From Bacteroidota bacterium (GTDB lineage: Bacteria > Bacteroidota > Bacteroidia > Chitinophagales > Saprospiraceae), in NCBI GenBank assembly GCA_017857395.1, contig JAFMDF010000039.1, positions 1-46,599 on the forward strand: a stretch of DNA of 46,599 nucleotides, written 5' to 3'. This document shows positions 1 through 7,314 of this stretch, piece after piece; position 1 is the first letter of the stretch; each line of letters opens with the position of its first letter. A program made the translations under genes and the position numbers. The notes under the pieces are model-generated. The model searched no databases, was not told the origin of the DNA, and worked only from the letters and a program-made list of their open reading frames with translations.

Positions 1-2
1 AA

Positions 3-1133
3 GAATTTAATAGACAAGCTAAAAAAGTATTAGGCCCAATCGGTAGTCAGCAAGAAATTATTAAAGAGGATATATTTGATAGGTATCAAAAAAGAGAAAT
101 AGCCTTCTCTCAATTAGTTATGACGTTGGGGAGTTTTCCGCTCGACATTTATTTTCAGTTAACAAATTCTGGTGGTAAAGGTCTTAATATTATTCCAAAA
201 TTTCATTTTCAGAATCGTAGCTTTAGTAAGGAAGCTATTTTTTTGTTAGATTTCAGTACTATTGCATTATTTTTTGACCTCTATGATACTTATAAAATTA
301 GATTTGAGAAACTATTTATGATTTCTCAATTTGCCATAGAAATCGTGGAGGAGGAATTACTACAAGTAAAATATTCACGTTCATCCAATATTGCCTTAAA
401 AATTACTGCTGAATCAGTCAATCCAACATTTTACCCTAAAAATTTTAAGCAAAAACGAATTGATTATTTGCAAAGATTAGCAGAATGGTTGCGAAATCAA
501 TGTATTACAAGGCCTGTTAGAGAAAAAATAGATTTGGTGCAACAACTTAGATTAAAGCAAGGAAAAGAACCTAAGCTACCATATTTTGATTTTTATCTAG
601 ATACTTTCTTTTTAGCAAAAAGAGAGAACACTTGTTTAGTTACTGATGATTTGTCTTTAATTGGTTATTTAGGTCAAGAAAGTAGTTATAATAGCTCTGA
701 ATTCTTTTTGGAAAATGTTAAGCCTTCTGAGTTCAATGACAAGATTTTACCTTATCTACTTAAAGCTAATTATCAAGGAGTTACTGTAAATCACTCTGTT
801 TTAATTAAAGAGTTAGAAAAGTATTTATTAAATAAACCCAATGGTTACCTTAATGGTATAAAGCAATTATCCGTGCAAATTAGTTTTGACAATAATGGCG
901 TTAATAAAGCAATTGATTTAGTAAAGCATATTTATACCCAAACGGGTTTATTACTTCAGAGAAAGAACCTGTTAAGTCAACAGGTTTTAAATTTTGCTTT
1001 AGATAGTATTCCAAGAAATAGAGAAAAGTTGGACTTAATACAAGAAATTATTTTGCTGTCTTTTCGGTTTTTTCCCAATTTTGGCATGGAAGCTATGAAT
1101 GATTTAAGACTGATTTGGTCTAAGAGGATTTGA
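3..1133 (+). CDS. C-terminal part of a protein with a possible PIN-like domain (5' partial)
   Basis: The reading frame is open to the left edge of the window, so the ATG at 120 is probably internal and the gene starts outside. About 376 residues are visible. The stretch FLLDFSTIALFFDLYD and the later FFLAKRENTCLVTDDLSLI look like the first and third acidic strands of a PIN-like nuclease fold: an Asp after a hydrophobic strand, then LA..n..LVTDD. The last 150 residues are probably helical. No signal peptide or membrane segment is visible. PIN proteins cut RNA or act in toxin systems, but the missing N-terminus could hold the domain that defines this one. I do not recognise the family, and the PIN call is inference from local pattern only. 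Confidence 0.6.
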   Translation, partial: EFNRQAKKVLGPIGSQQEIIKEDIFDRYQKREIAFSQLVMTLGSFPLDIYFQLTNSGGKGLNIIPKFHFQNRSFSKEAIFLLDFSTIALFFDLYDTYKIRFEKLFMISQFAIEIVEEELLQVKYSRSSNIALKITAESVNPTFYPKNFKQKRIDYLQRLAEWLRNQCITRPVREKIDLVQQLRLKQGKEPKLPYFDFYLDTFFLAKRENTCLVTDDLSLIGYLGQESSYNSSEFFLENVKPSEFNDKILPYLLKANYQGVTVNHSVLIKELEKYLLNKPNGYLNGIKQLSVQISFDNNGVNKAIDLVKHIYTQTGLLLQRKNLLSQQVLNFALDSIPRNREKLDLIQEIILLSFRFFPNFGMEAMNDLRLIWSKRI

Positions 1134-1335
1134 GTGTTTCTATTAGTTCTTCTTGAACTGAAATAATAAATGATATTCAATATAGGAAGTTTCAAATTGC
1201 CAAGTAGCACCAATTTTTTAATACTCTTTAGTCTATTAAAATGGAAAGTAAATATAACGCCTGCTCAATTTGTTAAACAGTGAAGATTGCTGAAACTCCT
1301 CATAGGAATCATCAAACACATCTTCGGAATGAAGA

Positions 1336-1497
1336 ATGGGTTTATCATTCATTGATGTTTACGGTTTTGAATTATGGAATGTGGTTAATAAATTAGATTT
1401 AGACAAAGGATTGCTAGGACACTTCCGATTTACAATGGAAGTATCAAAATATATTAGTCCTGAACAAAGTCAAGATTTAGTCTTGTGTGGAATTTAA
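1336..1497 (+). other. Possible 53-codon ORF or gene remnant in a long intergenic region
   Basis: The region from 1134 to 1634 has no clear gene. Within it an ATG at 1336 opens 53 codons ending at TAA 1495-1497, with protein-like composition (FIDVYGFELWNVVNKLDLDK near the start, FTMEVSKYISPEQSQDL near the end). No ribosome binding site is evident, and the frame is closed by TGA just upstream. It could be a small gene, the 3' remnant of a decayed gene, or chance. I do not recognise the sequence. A perfect 8-bp inverted repeat (CTGCTAGA/TCTAGCAG) follows at 1551-1567. Confidence 0.2.
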
Positions 1498-1634
1498 TTA
1501 GCAATAAAAGAAAGGAAAAAGTAAAACGAAGTAATTAGAAGTAGTGACTCCTGCTAGACTCTAGCAGTAAAGCGCAAAAAAAGGTAAGGGAATGTACAGA
1601 GAAGTCTGTTTTACCTATGTTTACCCCAAAATTA

Positions 1635-1669
1635 AAAAAGCCCCATAAATCGTTGATTTATAGAGCTTT
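1635..1669 (-). terminator. Intrinsic terminator of tRNA-Arg
   Basis: Read on the minus strand, just after the tRNA 3' end, AAAGCTCTATAAATC pairs with GATTTATGGGGCTTT around an AAC loop and is followed by a T run. One or two pairs in the middle are wobble or mismatched. Position, orientation and T tract fit a rho-independent terminator for the tRNA transcript. Confidence 0.7.
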
Positions 1670-1682
1670 AATTTCTTATTAG

Positions 1683-1756
1683 TGACCTCGGCAGGACTCG
1701 AACCTGCAACCCTCAGAGCCGAAATCTGATATTCTATCCAATTGAACTACGAAGCC
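1683..1756 (-). tRNA. tRNA-Arg (anticodon UCG)
   Basis: A full cloverleaf can be folded by hand on the minus strand. The acceptor stem GGCTTCG pairs with CGAGGTC (two G-U pairs), followed by discriminator A. The D stem is GTTC/GAAT and the anticodon stem TCAGA/TCTGA, with seven-base loop TTTCGGC giving anticodon TCG at positions 34-36, which reads CGA arginine codons. The T arm is GCAGG-TTCGAGT-CCTGC. Total length is 74 nt and the 3' CCA is not encoded. A second, broken copy of the same tRNA lies upstream at 2048-2138, with a GIY-YIG nuclease gene between the two. Confidence 0.95.
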
Positions 1757-1786
1757 ATTATATAATTGTAAAGATACATTTATCTT

Positions 1787-2035
1787 TTATTCCAACAAGA
1801 GATATTTTTCTCTAATTAATGTTCTACCCCGAAAAGTTTTTAAATATTTTTCTCTTTTACGAGCACTTAATCTATCCTCAAATTCTTCGGTATGAATTTT
1901 TACCCAAGGAAGATAAGCTTTAGTAGATTTATTTTTTCCTGTATTATGTTCTAATAACCTTCTATCCAGATTATTAGTCATGCCAATATACAAACGATTA
2001 AATTGTTGACTATATAATACGTAAACAAATATCAT
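1787..2035 (-). CDS. Small GIY-YIG nuclease superfamily protein
   Basis: This 82-residue protein is a single GIY-YIG domain of the UPF0213/YhbQ size class. The N-terminal strand FVYVLYS and the strand LYIGMT form the GIY and YIG halves. They are followed by NNLDRRLLEHN, with the conserved catalytic-type Arg and the H-N pair, and a basic helix KREKYLKTFRGR near the C-terminus. GIY-YIG domains cut DNA in homing endonucleases and in repair, but stand-alone proteins of this size have no firmly assigned role. The gene lies between an intact tRNA-Arg (30 nt downstream) and a broken duplicate of that tRNA (12 nt upstream). This layout suggests that the nuclease gene and the tRNA fragment form one unit inserted at the tRNA, which is inference. 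Confidence 0.88.
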   Translation of the reverse strand: MIFVYVLYSQQFNRLYIGMTNNLDRRLLEHNTGKNKSTKAYLPWVKIHTEEFEDRLSARKREKYLKTFRGRTLIREKYLLLE

Positions 2036-2047
2036 TTTTACAATTTT

Positions 2048-2138
2048 GGGCTCGAACCTGCAACCCTCAGAGCCGAAACCTGCCCGACTGCCGTCAGGCG
2101 GGCGGGTCTGATATTCTATCCAATTGAACTACGAAGCC
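2048..2138 (-). pseudogene. Broken duplicate of tRNA-Arg(UCG) with a 28-nt insertion in the anticodon arm
   Basis: Compared with the intact tRNA at 1683-1756, this copy is identical from the 5' end through the D arm and the 5' anticodon stem. A 28-nt GC-rich hairpin follows between positions 31 and 32. The sequence then resumes identically through the anticodon loop to the 5' half of the T arm. The 3' half of the T stem and the 3' acceptor strand are absent, replaced by unrelated sequence leading into the GIY-YIG gene. It cannot fold into a full tRNA. The near-perfect identity of the retained parts points to a recent duplication. Confidence 0.85.
2079..2106. repeat. 28-nt GC-rich palindrome inserted in a tRNA anticodon loop
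   Basis: The insert is over 80% G+C in an otherwise AT-rich region. It folds into a hairpin with about 10 of 12 pairs and a short loop (arms near CCTGCCCGACTG and CAGGCGGGCGGG on the plus strand). It resembles G+C-rich palindromic repeats seen in many Bacteroidota genomes. No other copy is seen in this window. Confidence 0.8.
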
Positions 2139-2338
2139 ATTGCTATATTAGCGGTGCAAATTTACACTTCCTATTTTAGACAAACAACACTTTCGCTAAA
2201 TAAAGTTCCATTCCTTCCTTAAATTCATTTTTTTGTCATTTATCTTGACTTTAAATCGAATATTTAAGAACTTAAAAACAATCTATTAAAATAGACCGTT
2301 TTCATAGCGAGTTTCTATTTTTAACACAACTACTATTT

Positions 2339-2998
2339 ATGCGCACTTTATCAACATCCACTAAATTGTATCGGGACTTTAAGGAGATTGATGGAAGTGA
2401 GTACCATACGATTATTCGATTTTATGAGGCTAAAAAATCAGAGATAAGCCACCTTAACTTTGAATGGTATTTTGATATTTTAGTTGATTATACGAACGCT
2501 TTATTTGAAGTAGGTGCTTATGCCAAGCAGATCACGACTGCCCAGCAAATCATTCAGTTATCTATTGAGCATAATATTCAGTTTTATAAAGGAGAAGATA
2601 TTTATTTCAAATGCCTTTATCAAAAAGCAGCGGCTCATTTTAACCTACTTGAATATGATGCAGCCATCCATATTTTAAAAGAATTAATTAAAATTGCCCC
2701 TTATCACGGCTTGTCCATTTTGTTTTTAAAAAAATGTCTGAATCGTGCTCAACCTAATTATATCAAAATTGCTAGAGCGGTTAGTATTGTCCTTTTTCTA
2801 GGGACGGCTATTATTACCGCTATTGAGGTGATATCGATTCGCCCTTTTTCGCCAATGTATACCGCTATTTTTGAGCAAATTCGATTGACAACTTTAGGCT
2901 TAGGCATCTTAGTTTTAGTTGGAACTTTTCTCTACCATAGATACCAAATAAATCATCAAGTGCATACTTTTGTTAAAAAAATTAGACGCTCCAAATAA
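2339..2998 (+). CDS. Hypothetical membrane protein with a TPR-like helical N-terminal domain
   Basis: The protein has 219 residues. Residues 1-135 are helical, with TPR-like spacing in the stretch YQKAAAHFNLLEYDAAIHIL followed by KELIKIAPYHG. Residues about 142-165 (IARAVSIVLFLGTAIITAIEV) and about 180-200 (LTTLGLGILVLVGTFLYH) are two membrane segments. A short basic tail (KKIRRSK) follows and is probably cytoplasmic. There is no signal peptide. I do not recognise a named family. The gene stands alone between the tRNA region and the M48 protease gene, with 200 nt of AT-rich leader on each side. Confidence 0.75.
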   Translation: MRTLSTSTKLYRDFKEIDGSEYHTIIRFYEAKKSEISHLNFEWYFDILVDYTNALFEVGAYAKQITTAQQIIQLSIEHNIQFYKGEDIYFKCLYQKAAAHFNLLEYDAAIHILKELIKIAPYHGLSILFLKKCLNRAQPNYIKIARAVSIVLFLGTAIITAIEVISIRPFSPMYTAIFEQIRLTTLGLGILVLVGTFLYHRYQINHQVHTFVKKIRRSK

Positions 2999-3091
2999 GA
3001 TTTATTGGTCAATCTTCTGTTCGCTTTCCTAAATAAAATTTAAAATTTTCCTACATTTATAAAAAATTGTGGCTTATTGAGTTAAGTAAAG

Positions 3092-3169
3092 TCTAAACTT
3101 ATAAGAATGCTATGCCCGCATTCGTTTTTAGATTAGAGCATCGATGAACCATCGAGTGCTATATTCTTA
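3092..3169 (+). other. Structured 5' leader upstream of the M48 protease gene
   Basis: Two hairpins lie in the leader. GAATGC (3105-3110) pairs with GCATTC (3118-3123) and can be extended by TCTAAAC with GTTTTTAGA. AGCATCGATG (3137-3146) pairs with CATCGAgTGCT (3150-3160) around the 3-nt loop AAC. A TAAGAAT/ATTCTTA pair (3102-3108 with 3163-3169) could enclose them as an alternative fold. It matches no riboswitch class I know. It may be a regulatory leader or another intergenic palindrome. Confidence 0.35.
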
Positions 3170-3198
3170 CAAATAATAAAACATTAAAATTTTATAAA

Positions 3199-4920
3199 AT
3201 GAAACGACATCGTTTAATTTTCAGGAGCTTATTAATCGTTGCTTTCTCCTATTGTATGTATTCCTGTGCCGTTAATCCTGTTTCGGGTAAAAAGGAACTT
3301 TCGCTTATGTCAGAGGAAAAAGAAATTCAGATGGGTAAACAGTATGACCCGAGCATCGTTGCCAGTATGGGCTTATATGATGATCCAGAGATACAGGCAT
3401 TTATTGAAGAAAAAGGAAAAGAAATGGCTAAAATTTCACATCGACCTAATTTACCTTACGAATTTAAAGTAGTCGATTCTCCTGTAATAAATGCTTTTGC
3501 CGTCCCTGGAGGATTTGTTTATTTTACAAGAGGCATTTTAGCTCATTTTTCAAACGAAGCAGAATTTGCGGGTGTGTTAGGCCATGAAATTGGACATATC
3601 ACCGCTAAACATGGGGTTAGACAACAAACAACTCAAATTCTTTCACAGATTGGTCTAATTGGAGGGGTCATTCTTACAAAGGGAGAAGGTGCGCAAGAAT
3701 TAAGTCAAGCAATAGGCTTACTTAATTTAAAATATGGTCGAAACCATGAATCTGAATCTGATAAATTAGGGGTAGAGTATTCAACAGAAATTGGGTATGA
3801 TGCTAACAAAATGGCTAACTTTTTCTTCACACTTAATAGAATGAGAGAAAAAGCTGGTGTGAATATACCTACTTTTCAATCTACGCACCCCGACCCGTTA
3901 GATAGATACCAAAAAGTAAAAGAGATGTCTACGAAAGCCCAAGCAGAAATGGGTTTAACGAATCCAAAAGTTGGAAGAAATTCTTACTTGAGAATGATTG
4001 ATGGCTTAATGTATGGCGAAGACCCACAACAAGGTTATGTGGAAGATGATTTCTTTTACCATCCTGGTTTAAGATTCAAATTTCCAGTACCACGAGAATG
4101 GAGAACCGCTAATTCGCCACAACAATTCCAAATGGCGGATAAAGATGGAAAGGCGATGATGGTCTTAATGGCAGGAAAGGGAGATTTACAAGCCCCTTTT
4201 GCGGAGTTTAATGAACAGCAAAAATTGCAGGTTATTAGTACTAAAAACGTAAAAGTTAATGGCTATAATGCTGTCACTCAAACTGCGGACCAGAAGAACG
4301 AACAAACTGGAGCGACCATAAGAATTTTGTCTTATGCCATTCAATATGGAGACTTGATTTATAATATTCATGGCGTTGCAGCTTCAGCTGATTTCCCAAA
4401 TTATCAACGTACTTTTGAATATACCATGACTCGATTTGACGAGTTGAGAGACCCTTCTAAAATTAATCGAGCAGCGGATGAAATTAAGATAGAAGAAGTT
4501 CGTCGAGCAGGTACTTTAGACCAAGTATTGAGGTACTTTAATATGCCAAATGACCGATTAGAAGAGATTTCTTTGTTGAATAGCATGAAATTAACAGACC
4601 AAATTGCAACGGGGACTTTGATTAAGACGGTTGTTAATAATGGACAATATAAAGCTAGTACGACGACTAAAACGGCTCCTTCAAAGTCTAATACGAATAC
4701 GAAGCCAACTACCAAGCCGTCAACACCTTCGACGACCAAGGCACCATCAACTACAAAAACGCCATCGACAACTAAAACACCATCTAGTCCTTCGACTAAT
4801 AAAATACCGACTAGAACGCCTTCAACTACGACTAAGTCTACTCCTGCCAAACCAACAAGTCCTTCTACCACTTCTGGTAAGAAGAAAATTGGTACGATTA
4901 AGACGAAGAAGAAAAATTAG
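3199..4920 (+). CDS. M48-family zinc metalloprotease, lipoprotein, with Thr/Ser/Pro/Lys-rich tail
   Basis: The 573-residue protein begins with a basic, hydrophobic signal ending in a lipobox-like YMYSC-type stretch (Cys23), so it is probably a lipoprotein. The zinc motif HEIGH is at 129-133 inside GVLGHEIGHITAKHG, and the third ligand is probably Glu184 in NHESESDKLG. Both fit the M48 family (BepA/YfgC- and LoiP-like periplasmic proteases that trim or quality-control outer-membrane proteins). Residues about 270-400 form a second domain. Residues 486-573 are low-complexity T/S/P/K repeats ending in a basic KKKIGTIKTKKKN, which is unusual for the family. The antisense ORF over this tail is an artefact of its composition. 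The gene is monocistronic, with a strong terminator after it. Confidence 0.9.
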   Translation: MKRHRLIFRSLLIVAFSYCMYSCAVNPVSGKKELSLMSEEKEIQMGKQYDPSIVASMGLYDDPEIQAFIEEKGKEMAKISHRPNLPYEFKVVDSPVINAFAVPGGFVYFTRGILAHFSNEAEFAGVLGHEIGHITAKHGVRQQTTQILSQIGLIGGVILTKGEGAQELSQAIGLLNLKYGRNHESESDKLGVEYSTEIGYDANKMANFFFTLNRMREKAGVNIPTFQSTHPDPLDRYQKVKEMSTKAQAEMGLTNPKVGRNSYLRMIDGLMYGEDPQQGYVEDDFFYHPGLRFKFPVPREWRTANSPQQFQMADKDGKAMMVLMAGKGDLQAPFAEFNEQQKLQVISTKNVKVNGYNAVTQTADQKNEQTGATIRILSYAIQYGDLIYNIHGVAASADFPNYQRTFEYTMTRFDELRDPSKINRAADEIKIEEVRRAGTLDQVLRYFNMPNDRLEEISLLNSMKLTDQIATGTLIKTVVNNGQYKASTTTKTAPSKSNTNTKPTTKPSTPSTTKAPSTTKTPSTTKTPSSPSTNKIPTRTPSTTTKSTPAKPTSPSTTSGKKKIGTIKTKKKN

Positions 4921-4962
4921 TAGCTGATTCGTAAGAAAGATAAGCCTTATTTTATTAGGCAA

Positions 4963-5002
4963 AATCCGTTGGGCAAAATAAATGTGCCCAACGGATTTTT
5001 TA
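4963..5002 (+). terminator. Intrinsic terminator after the M48 protease gene, probably bidirectional
   Basis: AATCCGTTGGGCA (4963-4975) pairs perfectly over 13 bp with TGCCCAACGGATT (4985-4997) around a 9-nt loop, followed by a T run to 5002. The A run at its left edge could serve the convergent gene that ends at 5021. Confidence 0.9.
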
Positions 5003-5020
5003 TTTGCAAGCGTTTTTTCA

Positions 5021-5620
5021 TCAATTCAATAAATGACGCATTAAAGCGCCAAAATGTTTAGGTGGTTGGTAAGAACGGTCATTATATACCGTAGCGCTAA
5101 ATTTTAATAGGGTCGGTAAATCATTCTGGCAAATTAATTCAATACTAATATTACCGAACTCTTGATTAAAGGGAGGCCCATTGAGCCTATTTTTTAAAGA
5201 AGGTTTTAGGTAATATTGGGCTAACGATTCAATGATTTCTCCTTTTGTATAGGTTCTAATATCAGCGCTATAAACTTTATAATTTAAAGCAAGTATTTTT
5301 TCCTTTAGATAATCAAAAAGTTGATTTGCTTGTGTCGCATTATATCTTAGTTCTGAAAAACGAATAGCAAAGCCTTTACTCGAAACCGTATTAAGGAATA
5401 GCAGGTTTTCATCAATGGGTTGCCCGTCTTTCAGAAAATTAGCATATTCCGTTTCTAACCAGCTCATTAATTTCTTTTTCACCATGAATCCTTTCCATTT
5501 TTCATAAGCCGCTAACGCTTCCGTACTACGTATAATGGGGTCATGCAAAACAGGTTGTGTTTTAGAATTTTGTTCTACTTCTTGAAATAAATTTTGAAAA
5601 TACCGCCAGATATCTACCAT
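5021..5620 (-). CDS. Conserved hypothetical protein (199 aa)
   Basis: This is a soluble-looking protein with no signal peptide or membrane segment. It is helical in residues 1-120, with charged amphipathic stretches (KWKGFMVKKKLMSWLETEYANF). The C-terminal half has a more mixed pattern, including ISIELICQNDLPTLLKFSATVY. No catalytic motif is recognisable. The gene is convergent with the M48 protease gene and divergent from the Fur-family gene, separated from the latter by 142 nt that must hold both promoters. I do not recognise the family. Confidence 0.7.
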   Translation of the reverse strand: MVDIWRYFQNLFQEVEQNSKTQPVLHDPIIRSTEALAAYEKWKGFMVKKKLMSWLETEYANFLKDGQPIDENLLFLNTVSSKGFAIRFSELRYNATQANQLFDYLKEKILALNYKVYSADIRTYTKGEIIESLAQYYLKPSLKNRLNGPPFNQEFGNISIELICQNDLPTLLKFSATVYNDRSYQPPKHFGALMRHLLN

Positions 5621-5681
5621 ATAAAATATATTGAACTTTTCTTTACTTATTAGTATATAAGCTTATGAACCACCAGTTGTG

Positions 5682-5725
5682 TATATTTGTTAAAAATTTA
5701 AGTAAAAAATTTGTACTAAATTAGT
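5682..5725 (+). promoter_or_regulatory. Possible promoter and palindromic operator of the Fur-family gene
   Basis: TATATTTG at 5682-5689 matches the Bacteroidota -7 consensus TAnnTTTG, but no convincing -33 TTG was found. Downstream, ACTAAATTAGT at 5715-5725 is a perfect 11-nt palindrome 37 nt before the start codon, flanked by TTTGT on the left and ACAAA on the right. A Fur/PerR-type autoregulatory site here would be typical of the family. This is inference. Confidence 0.35.
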
Positions 5726-5762
5726 TGCAACAAATATTGATGCCACAAAATGTAAAAGGACC

Positions 5763-6242
5763 ATGCCAGAATATGCTAATAAAGAACGAATCGTAAAGGA
5801 GGTATTGAACATCTTCTCTGCTCATCTAGAAACCAATAATCTAAGAAAGACACCAGAGCGATTTGCTATTCTAGAAGAAATCTATAGTCGGGATGATCAC
5901 TTCGATGCAGAGGCGTTATATATTCATATGAAAAACCAAAATTATCGAGTCAGCCGAGCTACGGTCTATAATACCTTGGAATTATTGGTGACTTGTGATT
6001 TAGTAAAAAAACACCAGTTTGGTAAGAACTTAGCGCAATACGAAAAATCTTATGGCTACAAACAACATGACCATTTGATCTGTGTCGATTGTGGAAAAGT
6101 ATTGGAATTTTGTGACCCAAGAATTCAGCAAATTAAGACGATGATGGGCGAATTACTTAAATTTAAAGTAACCCATCATTCGCTAAATCTCTATGGGCAA
6201 TGCGACGGCGCTTGCCCTAAAACTGCAAAACAAATCAATTGA
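5763..6242 (+). CDS. Fur-family transcriptional regulator (Fur/PerR/Zur)
   Basis: This 159-residue protein has the full family layout. An N-terminal winged helix (about 10-90) contains [20 protein letters not shown] and the recognition helix [14 protein letters not shown]. The dimerisation domain carries the metal motif [17 protein letters not shown] with paired cysteines, and a second cysteine pair lies in QCDGACPK near the C-terminus, as in Fur proteins with a structural Cys4 zinc site. Such proteins repress iron, zinc or peroxide genes. Which metal this one senses cannot be read from the sequence. The gene stands alone, with a possible operator upstream at 5715-5725. Confidence 0.92.
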   Translation: MPEYANKERIVKEVLNIFSAHLETNNLRKTPERFAILEEIYSRDDHFDAEALYIHMKNQNYRVSRATVYNTLELLVTCDLVKKHQFGKNLAQYEKSYGYKQHDHLICVDCGKVLEFCDPRIQQIKTMMGELLKFKVTHHSLNLYGQCDGACPKTAKQIN

Positions 6243-6467
6243 TAAAATTTTAATATATAAACTACTGTTAACTAATTAGATAAATTTAAAATTTCCGCTT
6301 AAAATCTTCTTACCTGTTTATCAAGCACTTATAAATTGATTAAAAATAAATAAGGAAAATAGCTTACATTTCTTTCCTAAAAATTTTGATATGTAAAAAT
6401 ATCGGCTTTAATTTGTAGGGAACAATCTATTTATATCCAAAAATTATTAACTAAAACCGATTATCCC

Positions 6468-6824
6468 ATGAATGTGAGCTACTCTATCACTGAGCGCAAC
6501 ACTGTGCAAGTACTTTCCATTAATTCTCTTCTAGATGAATGGCAAAACCGCCAAATTTTAAAAGAACTTCAACAAAAAATAGACCAAGGAGCTAATGAAT
6601 TTGTCGTAGATTTAGGGCCTATGAATTTAGTCAATAGTATTGGCTTGAATTTTTTATTGTCCTTATTTTCTAAAACAAAAAAGAAAGGAGGCGCTTTAGT
6701 CTTAGCTAATGTATCTAAGCGCATCCAAAGAATTTTAGATATTACTAAATTATCGGCTGTTTTTGTCATTAGTCCTTCTGTAGAAAATGCAGTGGACGAT
6801 TTATCTTTGCAAATGACCCTATAA
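6468..6824 (+). CDS. STAS-domain protein, anti-sigma factor antagonist-like
   Basis: At 118 residues this is a single STAS domain, as in SpoIIAA/RsbV. The central strand and loop FVVDLGPMNLVNSIGLNFLL correspond to the family's DLS...iDSSGL signature. The phosphorylatable Ser is kept, but the preceding Asp is Asn and the second Ser is Ile (NSIG). RsbV-like proteins bind an anti-sigma kinase and release a sigma factor. No kinase or phosphatase partner is adjacent, so the circuit is unknown. The gene is followed by a very long hairpin at 6944-7032. There is no signal peptide or membrane segment. Confidence 0.85.
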   Translation: MNVSYSITERNTVQVLSINSLLDEWQNRQILKELQQKIDQGANEFVVDLGPMNLVNSIGLNFLLSLFSKTKKKGGALVLANVSKRIQRILDITKLSAVFVISPSVENAVDDLSLQMTL

Positions 6825-6943
6825 TTGAATCATAACTACCTGTCTCTTGTAATAAATAAAGTATCAATTGAACATTATTGTTGAAATCAGCCTAATAAAT
6901 TCTGAAACGCTTTGAATTTCGCAATAATTTCAAATAACTTTAC

Positions 6944-7032
6944 AAACCTAATCAATCGAAATAGAACCAAAAAATAATTTATTACCTAGTAATACTTATT
7001 TTTTGCAATGGCTATTTCGAGTGATTAGGTTT
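6944..7032. repeat. Long near-continuous hairpin (89 nt), terminator-like
   Basis: AAACCTAATCAATCGAAATAG (two bases short of full pairing) at 6944-6964 pairs with 7012-7032. Inside it AAAAAATAA pairs with TTATTTTTT and ATTAC with GTAAT, so almost the whole segment folds on itself. The right arm runs into TTTTTTT, making it a possible terminator for the STAS gene. It lies 282 nt before purA. Confidence 0.7.
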
Positions 7033-7104
7033 TTTTATTTCAATTAACCCGATGTTTATTGTAATTTTACCTGTCTTTTTAATACCTAAGAGACGGTAAG
7101 TACT

Positions 7105-7216
7105 CGGACATATTTATTTGGATAATAATTGTTAAATTGTTTTATTGCTATATTGTTGTGTGGAAATACGTTCCGATAACAATAAAACAATTTTAACAAT
7201 ACAACAATCTTGTCCG
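7105..7216. repeat. Inverted repeat of the ATTGT-word family upstream of purA
   Basis: The segment at 7128-7147 (ATTGTTAAATTGTTTTATTG) pairs with 7180-7200 with one bulged A. An outer CGGACA (7105-7110) pairs with TGTCCG (7211-7216). The arms are built from the repeated word ATTGT. The element lies about 100 nt before the purA start and could affect its leader. Confidence 0.65.
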
Positions 7217-7314
7217 ACCACTTAAAAGGCTAATCAATAAGAGCGTACTCAAAAATGGTAGTACTCCTTTTTCATTGGCTTTATCATTACTTTATTAATC
7301 AAAAATAAATTTAA

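Noticed and set aside
977-1213. 78-codon minus-strand ORF at the end of the first gene
   Set aside because: It is antisense to the supported gene, with no recognisable pattern or start signal.
2048-2138. Second functional tRNA-Arg with an intron
   Set aside because: The 3' T stem and acceptor strand are missing, so even removal of the insert would not give a complete tRNA.
4404-4871. 155-codon minus-strand ORF over the M48 tail
   Set aside because: Val/Gly/Leu-rich translation is the antisense image of the Thr/Pro/Ser-rich tail; it is a composition artefact.
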